Assembly: GCA_001442925.1 (NCBI GenBank)
Contig: LDXX01000005.1
Coordinates: forward strand, 248,001 to 312,000
Reading direction: 5' to 3'
Source of the DNA: Candidatus Kryptonium thompsonii
GTDB taxonomy: Bacteria; Bacteroidota; Ignavibacteria; Kryptoniales; Kryptoniaceae
DNA length: 64,000 nt
Shown piece after piece: positions 16,705 through 25,990 of this stretch (positions are counted from its first letter, which is position 1; each line of letters opens with the position of its first letter). Below the pieces are notes generated by a model. It saw only the letters and a program-made list of their open reading frames with translations, was not told the origin of the DNA and ran no database searches. The translations under genes and the position numbers were made by a program.

Positions 16705-18945
16705 TCACTTCAAAAGCATCATCTTCTTAACATCAACGAATCCACCAGCTCTCAAAACATAGAAGTAAACTCCGCTTGAAATTTGACTATTTTCAAATTT
16801 AACTCTGTAAGTTCCAGCCCCTTGAACCTCATCAACAAGCGTCGCAACTTCTCTGCCAAGTACATCGTAAACTTTCAATGTCACATAAGATTGCCTCGGC
16901 AACCTGTACTCAATGTAAGTAGATGGATTGAACGGATTTGGATAATTTTGCAAAAGCTCGAATTTATCCGGTATCTCGGAGTTATAAGCAACTTCAACTT
17001 TCGTTATCGTCCCAAAGTCATCATCTTGCCTTGGTTCAAGTTTATAGTTTCCGAACGAGTAGTAAAATATCCCGCGCAGGTAACTGATTTTATTCCCTTT
17101 ATAAAGTATTCTAAACCCAAGAGATGTATCCGGAGGATAATTGCTGAGCCTATAAGCGCCATCATCATTAACTCTACAAGGACCTGTTCCATCGTCAACG
17201 ACAAACTCTCTAAATGTTCCACCATTTCTATCAGGATCGATATCGGTAACTGATACATTTCTGAATTCAACAAGCATGCTTTCCCATTTTTCTGAACTCT
17301 CCGTCCCGTTGGGTTTATTTCCAACTTCACCTGTCTTTACGACAACCGGTGGATAAACAGGTCTATTTCTTGTAATTATTTTAATGGAATCGACGACAAT
17401 TTCGGTCACATTATTTCTCTCTCTTACAATTCCAACAACTTCAACGCTGTCGCCCCTTTTAGCAATATGTGAAGCACTTCCATATAATCTAATTCCACTC
17501 CAGGCGGAAGTATCATCTTGAATATACACTCTTAACTGGTCTTTACTTCCAGCATTTGGTATTGCTTCTGCTGGGAAATCGCTTGTATCCGCTACCACTA
17601 TACCGCGAACTTTTACTCTTAAATCCCAAAATCCAGTGTTTCCATTTCTCAAAATCGTATACTGCAAATCTTTTATCTTCAATTCACCATCCTTCACAAA
17701 GTAGAAATAAATATTTTGCGAAGTATCACCGGGAAGAATAGATGACTGCCCCTTTGAATCAATCGCCTTGAAGAAATATCTAACGACTGAACCGTTTGCT
17801 TGGGGCGGGATAATTCCTTCCCAAAGCGTATCACCGCTAACCTTAGACATCAAAAGCTCATTGAAACTGGCATAATTTACACTGTAAAGAAGTTTAACCG
17901 TATCAACAGTTACACCGGGCTCAGGATCTGTAACTTTAACAATTGCTCTCACCTTAACCGGGTCACTGCTTGATGGCAAAGCAGGTTCTCTTTTCTGCGG
18001 GCTTGTGAAAGCATGATTAATCTCCGGAGCATAGGAAAGAATTTTCACATCACCCGGATAAAGTGGCGTAATCGCATAGCCGCTACCAACCCCGACTATG
18101 ACACCGCGAATATATTCAAGCTTTGTCCCAATTGGTGGCGGAGTCCAATTAGGATCAAATGCTCCAGTTCCACCTCTGAAATATTTTGAACCATCATAAA
18201 CTTGCATCACATTGTCCGAGTCATCTGCTACCCACCAGGTCCATCGTCCGCCAACAACTCCACTGCGGTTGAAAACTCGAACATTCTTTATTACAACATA
18301 CACATCTTCCCATTGTTCCCCATTAGAAAAATTAATTCGATGCCCTCCTGCAGAAGCGTTTCCCCTCACAAAATCCGAAATTTTTACCTCAACAGGTTCT
18401 GGTCGGCTTAATTTCCAATCAAGAACTTCAATTGGAATTATTTGTCCTGTTCGTGGATCTGGTATGACTGTAAATAACTCAGTGTATCCAGTGCTTGAAG
18501 CGTTTGGAAATTCCTCAACCCTACCAACAATTTTAACAACCATTCCTGTATCAAGAACTTGAATTCCCGTCGCCTGCGTTGCTGATGATGTAGTATCATT
18601 CGCGAGAACAATTATACCACTCCATGGTCCACCGCTTGTGTCCTGTATAAAAACTGCATACCTATTCCCAAGCGCATACATCTGTGGTTTGTTCATAACT
18701 ATTCCGACAACTGTGAAAGTATCTCCATATTGAGTTGCTGAAAGTGGCGGAACATGCCAGTATCTTGAATCCTCAATCCAGTGTGGGAAATTGGTAGCGT
18801 TGAAAGCAACTCCAGCTGCTTGCAAACTATCTGCTTTTCTCAATGAGTCGGGATGAACCCATTGAATTTCCTGTATTGGGATAAGCGGGAAAGGGCTTTG
18901 TGCAAATGCTATACCCACAATTAAAAGTAATGCAATAACTCTCAT
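16705..18945 (-). CDS. Secreted multidomain protein with T9SS C-terminal sorting domain
   Basis: Surface or secreted protein of about 746 residues. Signal peptide 'MRVIALLLIVGIAFAQ'; two OB-fold-like modules of the kind seen beside DUF5689 and secreted nucleases (for example 'FTVVGIVMNKPQMYALGNRYAVFIQD' and 'DSVEVVGIVRERNNVTEIVVDSI'), a central Ig-like part ('VRAIVKVTDPEPGVTVDTVKLLYS'), and a textbook T9SS type A tail: 'LLQNYPNPFNPSTYIEYRLP' then 'VTLKVYDVLGREVATLVDE' and 'GVYFYVLRAGGFVDVKKMMLLK'. The ATG at 18945 has AAAGGTGAG before it, better than a GTG nine bases upstream. No catalytic motif found, so enzyme activity is not claimed. Confidence 0.85.
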   Translation of the reverse strand: MRVIALLLIVGIAFAQSPFPLIPIQEIQWVHPDSLRKADSLQAAGVAFNATNFPHWIEDSRYWHVPPLSATQYGDTFTVVGIVMNKPQMYALGNRYAVFIQDTSGGPWSGIIVLANDTTSSATQATGIQVLDTGMVVKIVGRVEEFPNASSTGYTELFTVIPDPRTGQIIPIEVLDWKLSRPEPVEVKISDFVRGNASAGGHRINFSNGEQWEDVYVVIKNVRVFNRSGVVGGRWTWWVADDSDNVMQVYDGSKYFRGGTGAFDPNWTPPPIGTKLEYIRGVIVGVGSGYAITPLYPGDVKILSYAPEINHAFTSPQKREPALPSSSDPVKVRAIVKVTDPEPGVTVDTVKLLYSVNYASFNELLMSKVSGDTLWEGIIPPQANGSVVRYFFKAIDSKGQSSILPGDTSQNIYFYFVKDGELKIKDLQYTILRNGNTGFWDLRVKVRGIVVADTSDFPAEAIPNAGSKDQLRVYIQDDTSAWSGIRLYGSASHIAKRGDSVEVVGIVRERNNVTEIVVDSIKIITRNRPVYPPVVVKTGEVGNKPNGTESSEKWESMLVEFRNVSVTDIDPDRNGGTFREFVVDDGTGPCRVNDDGAYRLSNYPPDTSLGFRILYKGNKISYLRGIFYYSFGNYKLEPRQDDDFGTITKVEVAYNSEIPDKFELLQNYPNPFNPSTYIEYRLPRQSYVTLKVYDVLGREVATLVDEVQGAGTYRVKFENSQISSGVYFYVLRAGGFVDVKKMMLLK

Positions 18946-18964
18946 TTTTCTCACCTTTTTATTT

Positions 18965-20989
18965 TTATTTGATTATTACAAACTTACCTCTTTTGATCTC
19001 TCCTGTTTCAAGGTCCTTAACCGTAAAAAGATAAAGTCCCGTTGCAATTGCTTGGTCATATTTTGAAATCAAATCCCATGCGTGCTCTCCGCCTGAAAAT
19101 TTTTGCGTTCCATCTCCGTAAACTTGAAACCACTGGATATCAGTTCCACTGTATGTATCCGCATCATGAATAAATCTATCAACTATATCACCAGCAAGCG
19201 TGTAGATTGTTATCTCACATTTTCTCGGCAAATTGTAGAAATAAATTTTCCTTTCTCGTTCACCGCCTGAACCATCCCATATTGCCTTTGCATAGTATGG
19301 ATTCGGATAAACCCCAACTTCTTTTGATTTATCTGATGTTGGAAGCGACCCTGGCACCACTCTTTTTAAAACCCTGATGCTTGATTGACTTGGGATGTTG
19401 TTTACTGGATCGCCTTCATCAAACGCTTCAACCCCGAAAATATATTGCCAGCCATTAAGTAAGTTTTGAACTGTGAATTTGTAATAATACTTTACTGTGT
19501 CATCAGGAAATGTTACAGGCTCCGAAAGTTTTATCATTCCAAATCCAGTGTTGAAACCAACATCATTACCTGGTTTATCAAACTCGGCAAGCAAAATATA
19601 AGGGTCCTCGCCAGATTTAACATATCCAATGTCAAAACCGTGTTTTGTCATGTAAATTCTATATCCTTCGAAATCTTTTTTATTCAAAACAGGATCAATC
19701 ACATCTTCAACCGATTTATCCCAGTATATATCAACCTTTCTATCTCCTGGGATTACTCTTACCTTTGGTGGTGGAAGTATTGTTGGGAAGATAAATCTTG
19801 TTATCTTGCCATCGCCATCAAGGTCCTCGCCTGGGTCAAGAATGCCGTTCCCATTTCTATCTTCGCCGTTATAAGTCTTCTGAGCCCACATAGCACTTTC
19901 AATTAAGAGTTTTTTGCTCAGCGGTGTATCGTCAGTCTGCGGATCAGTTCCATATTTTTTAGCACAAATGACAGCAAATGCAACCTTAACAGAATCACCA
20001 GGCTGTAAAGTTGGGAAAGGTCCAACGGATAAAAGTGTGTATCTATTTCCAGGGCGTTTCAAATCTGAAATTTTTACCGCTGGAAATGGAAATCTCATTT
20101 TATCATATCTTTGCTGGTCATTTATTGGGGATATTAAATCGGGGTCACCTGTGCTAGCTCTAAATTGCCACACTTGATAAACTGTATAATTATTCAAACT
20201 ATCAAGTGAACCACCAAGCAAAGGGTCAACCCCAAGAAGTTTTATACCAATATAGTTATCAGTTGGACCATCCGATGGCCTATTTTCAGCATCAAATGCG
20301 TAATGAAGTCTTAAACTATCAATATAACCAAGCCCTGTCCCAGAATAAAAAACTGAACCTTCGGCTGGAAACCTGTAATTTGTATTTCTAACGACAAGAT
20401 CAGTGACGAGACCAACATACAAACTTTCAATGGGAACATCGACAACATTTTTTATCGTGAAATTTAAAATGACGAAATTATCAGCAATTGAATATTGCCA
20501 CGCATATGTTTCAAAATGAACGGAAACACCAAGCGGGTTATGCCCTGAGATTGGTTCACCTGTTAACGGATTTATCGTGTTTGTATCTGTAAAGTCGCAG
20601 TAAAAATCTTGATGACTTATCGCATCTGGGCTGTAATATCTTGATTCAAGTAAACTTGAACGTTCATATAAACCTTGATCCACGGGCTGTGTAAATTCAC
20701 TTGAGAAGCGTCTGTCATTCGTGGCGGTCGTAACGCTTAACCCACTTTTTCCATATCCTCCAACCCACAGCCCACCGTTGAAGAGATGCTCAATTCTTGT
20801 TCTAACAGGTTTTATAGGAAACTCGCATGAGGGTTGAGATGGCCAAAAAGATGGATTGAAGCCGTTACCGATCTGACCATATGAATTTACAGCAAGTCCA
20901 ATTCTACCAATGTTGGTTGCCCGATTATCCTGCGGTTTTTGAGCGAGAATTAAAGAAGGTAGAAGGAGAAGAATTAAAAATTTTTTCAT
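18965..20989 (-). CDS. Secreted protein with fibronectin-like domain, calcium-loop motif and T9SS-like tail
   Basis: First gene of the surface operon; 674 residues. Signal peptide 'MKKFLILLLLPSLILAQ'. The N-terminal 350 residues are not recognised but contain 'HLFNGGLWVGGYGKSG' and 'YSIADNFVILNFTIKN', wording that recurs in secreted proteins of Ignavibacteria-like genomes. Then a paired calcium-loop region at about 375-395 ('DRNGNGILDPGEDLDGDGK', dockerin/EF-hand-like), a fibronectin III-like domain ('GDRKVDIYWDKSVEDV'), and a C-terminal sorting domain beginning 'VGVYPNPYYAKA' and ending 'GLYLFTVKDLETGEIKRGKFVIIK'. ATG at 20989, preceded by an in-frame GTG. Probably exported by T9SS and surface-bound; ligand unknown. 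Confidence 0.82.
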   Translation of the reverse strand: MKKFLILLLLPSLILAQKPQDNRATNIGRIGLAVNSYGQIGNGFNPSFWPSQPSCEFPIKPVRTRIEHLFNGGLWVGGYGKSGLSVTTATNDRRFSSEFTQPVDQGLYERSSLLESRYYSPDAISHQDFYCDFTDTNTINPLTGEPISGHNPLGVSVHFETYAWQYSIADNFVILNFTIKNVVDVPIESLYVGLVTDLVVRNTNYRFPAEGSVFYSGTGLGYIDSLRLHYAFDAENRPSDGPTDNYIGIKLLGVDPLLGGSLDSLNNYTVYQVWQFRASTGDPDLISPINDQQRYDKMRFPFPAVKISDLKRPGNRYTLLSVGPFPTLQPGDSVKVAFAVICAKKYGTDPQTDDTPLSKKLLIESAMWAQKTYNGEDRNGNGILDPGEDLDGDGKITRFIFPTILPPPKVRVIPGDRKVDIYWDKSVEDVIDPVLNKKDFEGYRIYMTKHGFDIGYVKSGEDPYILLAEFDKPGNDVGFNTGFGMIKLSEPVTFPDDTVKYYYKFTVQNLLNGWQYIFGVEAFDEGDPVNNIPSQSSIRVLKRVVPGSLPTSDKSKEVGVYPNPYYAKAIWDGSGGERERKIYFYNLPRKCEITIYTLAGDIVDRFIHDADTYSGTDIQWFQVYGDGTQKFSGGEHAWDLISKYDQAIATGLYLFTVKDLETGEIKRGKFVIIK

Positions 20990-21206
20990 CACAAACGAAT
21001 TTATGTTTTTTCATCGCATCGTTTTTAAAATTTAAAAAATTACTGGCTTAAAAAAAATTTACACACCATTGTCATCCTACCCCTGACCAATGCAAGCACG
21101 AGCTTAGATTTTTCATTTTAACTAGCTTAAAATTGTAAATTTTTGAATTTGATTTTTTGTGCTCGAAAATTTAAATTTGAAAAAAGCACAATTTCAACGG
21201 GAAACG

Positions 21207-23675
21207 ATGACAAGAGAAGAAAGCAGAGATATTGAAAAACTTAAAGAGAGCAATCTTATAAAGATAGATATCCCAATTGTTGGGATGAGTTGTGCCAGTT
21301 GCGTTTTAAAGGTTCAAAACAGCCTGTTGAAACTTCCGGGGGTAAAAAATGCCATAGTAAATCTCGTGACAGAAAAAGCTACACTTGAAATTGATCCGAA
21401 TAAACCAATAAATCTTAAAGAGGTAGTTCAATCTGTAAAGTCAATTGGTTATGATGTCGCCATTCAAAAAATAACCATTCCCGTTGAAGGGCTTTCTTCG
21501 GCGTCGTCAACTTATCTTGAGGGTGAAATATTAAAATTAGATGGGGTTATCAATGCATCCGTAAACATTGCGACTGGAAATATAACGATTGAATTTCTTC
21601 CAACGATTGTCTCACTTGAGCAGATAAAAGAAGAAATCGAAAAATTTGGATACAAAGTTCCTCCAATTGCAGAGGAAGATGTTGAACTTTATGAAGAAAT
21701 AATCAGGAAGCGAGAATATGAAGATTTAAAAAGACGTTTCGTGATCAGTGCTATTTTAACTGCTTTGATCTTAATTGACATGATTTCCCACTTTTTCTAT
21801 CACATTGAGAATAGAACCATTGTAAACTACATTCTTTTTATTTTAACTACACCCGTTGTCATTTATGGTGGTGGGAAATTCTTTAAAAGCTTCTTTGCTG
21901 GAATTCGTCACTTGTCAATGGACATGAACACATTAATAGCAATAGGAACTGGCTCGGCGTACATTTACAGCGTTGTTGCAACACTTTACCCAAAGTTATT
22001 TACATACGCTGGTAAAACACCAGATGTTTATTATGAAACATCTGCAGTTATCATTACACTAATTTTGCTTGGTCGACTTCTTGAAGCGAGAGCGAAATCT
22101 CAAACGACGGAAGCGATAAAAAAACTTTCTTCTCTACAACCTAAAACCGCAACAGTTATAAAGGATGGTGAGGAGACCGTTGTTTCCGTCAAAGATTTAA
22201 AAGTTGGGGATATAGTCCTTGTTAAACCGGGCGAGCGTGTCCCCGTTGATGGAGTTATAGTCGACGGGTACGGCTCCATTGACGAGTCAATAATTACAGG
22301 CGAAAGCATGCCGGTTGAGAAAAAACCTGGGGATAGTGTCATAGGTTCAACCTTAAACAAAGCTGGGGCTTTCAAATTTAAAGTGACAAATGTCGGCAAA
22401 GATACGGTCCTATCCAAAATAATCCAACTTGTAAAAGATGCTCAAGCAACAAAACCACCTGTTCAAAAACTTGCTGATAAAGTTGCGTCTATATTTGTTC
22501 CAATTGTGATTGGAATAGCGACTTTAACATTTTTAATATGGTATCTCCTTGGGTATAGTTTTACATTTGCTTTAATGAATTTCGTCTCAGTTTTAATTGT
22601 CGCTTGTCCATGTGCACTTGGACTTGCAACGCCAACCGCGATAATTGTAGCAACCGGGAAATCGGCGGAACATGGTATTTTAATAAAAAATGCTCAAGCC
22701 CTTGAGCTTGCAAACAAAGTTAACACTATAGTTTTTGATAAAACTGGGACGATAACATACGGAAGACCCGAAGTAACTGATATATTGAAAATTGGAGATA
22801 TACCTGAGAATGAACTTTTAAAACTTGCAGCATCAGTTGAAAGAAATTCCGAACATCCACTTGCCGAAGCGATAGTAAGATACGCAAAGTTAAGAAACTT
22901 AAAGCTTTACGAACCAAAAGATTTCTTTTCAATCCCTGGTCAAGGCGTGTTTGCAAAAATTAATTCAAAAGAAGTAGCTGTTGGAAATGCAACATTTATG
23001 AAGAATTTAAATATCGAAACAAAAACTTATGAAAAACTACTGGATGTGCTGACCAATGAGGGTAAGACACCGATGTTTATCGCTGTTGATGGTAAAATTG
23101 CTGGGGTAATTGCCGTGGCGGATACGATAAAACATGATGTTAAGCAAACTATCTATGAACTTAAAAATCTTGGAATTAATGTTATCATTTTAACTGGTGA
23201 TAATTACAAAACAGCAAAGGCGATAGCAAATAAAATAGGGGTTGAAAAAGTTTTCGCTGAAGTTTTGCCCGAGCAAAAATCTGAGAAAATCGAAGAACTG
23301 AAAAACTCAGGATTTATCGTTGCAATGGTTGGAGATGGTGTTAACGATGCCCCAGCCTTGGCTAAAGCGGATATTGGAATTGCCATCGGCTCAGGAACAA
23401 ATGTAGCCACTGCAACAGCGGACATAATTTTATTAAAAGACGATGTTAAAGCTGTCCTTCACCTTATAAAACTTTCTTCGAAAACCTACAAAATCATAAA
23501 ACAAAATCTATTCTGGGCTTTCTTTTACAACATAATTTTAATCCCAGTTGCTGCCGGGGTTCTATATCCAATTCTCGGAATCCTTCTAAAGCCAGTTTTC
23601 GCATCGATCTCAATGTCGCTCAGTTCAATTTTTGTCGTTTCAAATTCACTTAGAATTAAAAAACTAAAATTATGA
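21207..23675 (+). CDS. copA: Copper-exporting P1B-type ATPase
   Basis: Inner-membrane pump that exports Cu+ with ATP. Numbering from an upstream GTG (21159): first HMA domain with 'GMSCASC' (metal Cys 45 and 48), second HMA-like domain whose motif is 'GLSSASS' (Ser 114 and 117 replace both Cys), then eight helices, actuator 'TGES', the Cu-site 'CPC' in 'VACPCALGLATPTA', phosphorylation 'DKTGT', 'SEHPL' in the nucleotide domain, 'GDGVNDAPAL', and the P1B-1 signatures 'YN' in helix seven and 'MSLSS' in helix eight. ATG at 21207 (before 'TREESRD') is preferred since GGGA lies close by; GTG at 21159 remains possible. Followed 8 bases later by copZ. Confidence 0.95.
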   Translation: MTREESRDIEKLKESNLIKIDIPIVGMSCASCVLKVQNSLLKLPGVKNAIVNLVTEKATLEIDPNKPINLKEVVQSVKSIGYDVAIQKITIPVEGLSSASSTYLEGEILKLDGVINASVNIATGNITIEFLPTIVSLEQIKEEIEKFGYKVPPIAEEDVELYEEIIRKREYEDLKRRFVISAILTALILIDMISHFFYHIENRTIVNYILFILTTPVVIYGGGKFFKSFFAGIRHLSMDMNTLIAIGTGSAYIYSVVATLYPKLFTYAGKTPDVYYETSAVIITLILLGRLLEARAKSQTTEAIKKLSSLQPKTATVIKDGEETVVSVKDLKVGDIVLVKPGERVPVDGVIVDGYGSIDESIITGESMPVEKKPGDSVIGSTLNKAGAFKFKVTNVGKDTVLSKIIQLVKDAQATKPPVQKLADKVASIFVPIVIGIATLTFLIWYLLGYSFTFALMNFVSVLIVACPCALGLATPTAIIVATGKSAEHGILIKNAQALELANKVNTIVFDKTGTITYGRPEVTDILKIGDIPENELLKLAASVERNSEHPLAEAIVRYAKLRNLKLYEPKDFFSIPGQGVFAKINSKEVAVGNATFMKNLNIETKTYEKLLDVLTNEGKTPMFIAVDGKIAGVIAVADTIKHDVKQTIYELKNLGINVIILTGDNYKTAKAIANKIGVEKVFAEVLPEQKSEKIEELKNSGFIVAMVGDGVNDAPALAKADIGIAIGSGTNVATATADIILLKDDVKAVLHLIKLSSKTYKIIKQNLFWAFFYNIILIPVAAGVLYPILGILLKPVFASISMSLSSIFVVSNSLRIKKLKL

Positions 23676-23683
23676 GGTGAAAA

Positions 23684-23890
23684 ATGAACAAACTAACATT
23701 AACAGTTGAAGGAATGACTTGCCATCACTGTGAAATGACAATTGAAAAAGCGGTCAAGCAACTGAAAAATGTTGTATCAGCAAAAGCTGACCATATGAAT
23801 AAAACGCTTGAGATAATTTACACTGGGGAACTCAAAATAGATGATGTAAAACAAAAAGTAGAAGAAGTTGGATATAAAGTCTTGGTTTAA
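23684..23890 (+). CDS. copZ: Copper chaperone, HMA domain
   Basis: Small soluble metallochaperone that passes Cu+ to CopA. 68 residues forming one ferredoxin-like HMA domain: 'LTVEGMTCHHCEMTIEKAVKQL' with the metal pair Cys14-x-x-Cys17 and ending in 'EVGYKVLV'. The CHHC form is that of CopZ-like chaperones. ATG follows GAGGTGAAAA. It is eight bases after copA and surely co-transcribed with it. No copper regulator such as CsoR or CueR is encoded nearby. Confidence 0.93.
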   Translation: MNKLTLTVEGMTCHHCEMTIEKAVKQLKNVVSAKADHMNKTLEIIYTGELKIDDVKQKVEEVGYKVLV

Positions 23891-23917
23891 AGCGTAAAAT
23901 GAATTTTTGAGGGATAA

Positions 23918-24556
23918 ATGCAGGAGATTTATTACGACCTATTTAAATTTTTTCTCGCAATTGTATTTGGTGGTTTAATTGGGCTTGAAAGAGAATTAAA
24001 GGGGAAACCCGCTGGTTTTAGAACGAATATTTTGATTTGTCTCGGCTCAACACTTTATATGATTTTATCTATGAAAATTGCCGGTGACCCCGGTAGAATT
24101 GCAGCACAAGTGGTGACAGGCATTGGGTTCATCGGCGCTGGAACAATAATCCAAGCAAGGGGCACTATAACTGGTTTAACGACGGCAGCTACAATCTTCG
24201 TGGTCGCATCAATCGGTCTTGCTATTGGGTCAAATCAAATCATCCTCGCAACGATATTCACAGGTTTGGTTTTAATTGTGTTAACTTTGCTTTCAACTTT
24301 TGAAAAAACACTTCTTGGGAAATGTCACTTTCAATTTCTTGAAATTGAGATACTTGATGAGAAAGGAAAAGGCAGAGCCGAACTTATAGAAATCCTGAAT
24401 GAGCACGAAATAAAGCCAAATCAATATCAGCTGATTGAAGAAAATGGAAACTTGAGAATTAGCATTTCATATTGTGACAAACATCCTTCGCATCACCGCT
24501 TTCTATCGGAGCTTTTAAAAATACCATATATTAAAGAGATCAAAACTAAAACTTAA
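23918..24556 (+). CDS. MgtC/SapB family membrane protein
   Basis: Inner-membrane protein of the MgtC/SapB family, linked in other bacteria to Mg2+ limitation, acid tolerance and ATP-synthase control. Seen: four to five helices in the first 130 residues with the family core 'GGLIGLERELKGKPAGFRTNILICLGSTLYMIL', 'QVVTGIGFIGAGTII' and 'GLTTAATIFVVASIGLAIG', then a soluble C-terminal ACT-like segment of about 80 residues. 212 residues, normal. It follows copZ by 27 bases and its end overlaps the convergent gene at 24546 by 11 bases. Its link to copper export is only positional. Confidence 0.9.
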   Translation: MQEIYYDLFKFFLAIVFGGLIGLERELKGKPAGFRTNILICLGSTLYMILSMKIAGDPGRIAAQVVTGIGFIGAGTIIQARGTITGLTTAATIFVVASIGLAIGSNQIILATIFTGLVLIVLTLLSTFEKTLLGKCHFQFLEIEILDEKGKGRAELIEILNEHEIKPNQYQLIEENGNLRISISYCDKHPSHHRFLSELLKIPYIKEIKTKT

Positions 24557-25169
24557 CTTGCAAGCCTGTTTGAATTCCGAGCCATTGGAAACCGCTCGTT
24601 TGCTCAAGCCGTAAAATAAGCGTTTGCCACATCTCACCAACAATTATTTTATACCTTGCATTCAAATTTAATGATAAATTCTTTATAATTTTGAATTCAA
24701 CTCCACCTCCACCCCAAAATCCCGCACCCCAATCCTGATACCTTCGCTCCGCAACATAATCAATTACATTTCCAACAGAGTCCTTAATAGAATATTCCCC
24801 TCTCAAACCAAACCAGCGATATAATCCAGTGCCAAGAACGCCATAAAGGTTTACAAAGTAAAAATCAATTAGCGAATGTCTATATTCCGCGCCAACGCCA
24901 TAAATTTTCAACTCAAGATTTAAATCCTTGTAGTAAAGTTTGTCTTTGTTCTCCTTGTAAAACTTGTAAAATTCAATTCCACCGAAGAGAAAAGAGCTTC
25001 TTCCTCGCACTTGACCAAGGTAAATTGTTCCAGAATAATGTTTATCAAACCAACCCGAGAACCCACCAACGGGAATTATATAGATCCCTTCACCTGCAAC
25101 CGTGAGTTGAGCATGCGAGTAATCCAAAGAAATTAAAGTTAAGGCAATTATGATGAAAATTTTTTTCAT
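24546..25169 (-). CDS. Small outer-membrane beta-barrel protein, unknown
   Basis: No specific family recognised. 207 residues: signal peptide 'MKKIFIIIALTLISLDYSHAQ', then alternating hydrophobic strands with Tyr/Trp/Gly patterns ('GTIYLGQVRGRSSFLFGGIEFYKFY', 'DWGAGFWGGGGVEFKIIKNLSLNLNARYK') and the C-terminal strand 'GIQTGLQVKF' ending in Phe, as outer-membrane barrels do. An eight-to-ten-strand OmpA/OmpW-like barrel is the best reading. It follows the next barrel gene (25189) by about 20 bases, so the two are co-transcribed and may work together. Confidence 0.75.
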   Translation of the reverse strand: MKKIFIIIALTLISLDYSHAQLTVAGEGIYIIPVGGFSGWFDKHYSGTIYLGQVRGRSSFLFGGIEFYKFYKENKDKLYYKDLNLELKIYGVGAEYRHSLIDFYFVNLYGVLGTGLYRWFGLRGEYSIKDSVGNVIDYVAERRYQDWGAGFWGGGGVEFKIIKNLSLNLNARYKIIVGEMWQTLILRLEQTSGFQWLGIQTGLQVKF

Positions 25170-25188
25170 CTCAATTCAAAGTTAGATT

Positions 25189-25971
25189 TTAATAACTGAA
25201 CGAGAACCCAAGTGAAAATCTAAACACATCGCGCAAGACAAAATTTTTATACGATTCGCCAACATCACCAAGCGTAATTTTCCCAAATTCAATTTTTTCA
25301 ATTTTATTCACGCTCGGATAATGTTCAAACTCAAATCCAAACACAAGCGATGCAATTTTAGTTAGCTTATAACTTCCATCAATTTTTACACCGAAATTTA
25401 AAATGGTTCCCTTTTTACTTGGTGCGTTGTTTTTAAACGAATACTGAAAAACATATGTTTCACCTTCCGGAACATTCGGGAACTTTTTCCACCACGTTTC
25501 ATTTAACCAAAAAGCCCTCTCATAAAATAAAACTCCAGCCCCAAGTCCAGCGAAAATTTTAAATCCTCCAAGCTGAAGCTCTCTGCCGATTTGAACTTTC
25601 ACAGGCAAAACATACAAACGCTGTTCAGGATTTAACTTAACAGCATAATTTGAATCAGCCATCAATGTGCGTATATGATTGCGATACCAAATTCTCCAAT
25701 AATCCCAATTCCATCTTTCAATCGTCATCGAGTCGGATGGTTCAAGTTTCATATCCTCGTAGCCCGAGATGAATTTAATTTTCCAGTTTGAGCCCGCAAC
25801 TCCAAATTTTAAATTACCCCAAAAACCAAGCCCGATTGCTTTGGTGACATAATTAATCCCTCTAATTCCATAGGTGAAATTTGACCCAAGCGTTATGCTT
25901 TCGATCTTAACTTGACCATACAACTGCTGTGAAAGATAGAAAAGCGCCAGGATAAAAAATTTAAAGCGCAT
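25189..25971 (-). CDS. Outer-membrane beta-barrel protein, unknown
   Basis: No specific family recognised. 260 residues with signal peptide 'MRFKFFILALFYLSQQLYGQ' and alternating amphipathic strands ('IGLGFWGNLKFGVAGSNWKIKFISGYEDM', 'GGFKIFAGLGAGVLFYERAF', 'ILNFGVKIDGSYKLTKIASLVFGFEFEHY') ending 'FRFSLGFSFSY', an aromatic outer-membrane insertion signal. It lies between the asparaginase gene and the smaller barrel gene on the same strand. Role unknown; perhaps a porin-like or adhesin-like barrel. Confidence 0.75.
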   Translation of the reverse strand: MRFKFFILALFYLSQQLYGQVKIESITLGSNFTYGIRGINYVTKAIGLGFWGNLKFGVAGSNWKIKFISGYEDMKLEPSDSMTIERWNWDYWRIWYRNHIRTLMADSNYAVKLNPEQRLYVLPVKVQIGRELQLGGFKIFAGLGAGVLFYERAFWLNETWWKKFPNVPEGETYVFQYSFKNNAPSKKGTILNFGVKIDGSYKLTKIASLVFGFEFEHYPSVNKIEKIEFGKITLGDVGESYKNFVLRDVFRFSLGFSFSY

Positions 25972-25990
25972 CGGTGTTAAGTTTTAAATT

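Noticed and set aside
20993-21206. CsoR/CueR/CopY operator before copA
   Set aside because: I looked for the usual dyads (TACAnnTGTA, ACCTTCC pairs, TACCC..GGGTA) and found none; no copper regulator gene is adjacent.
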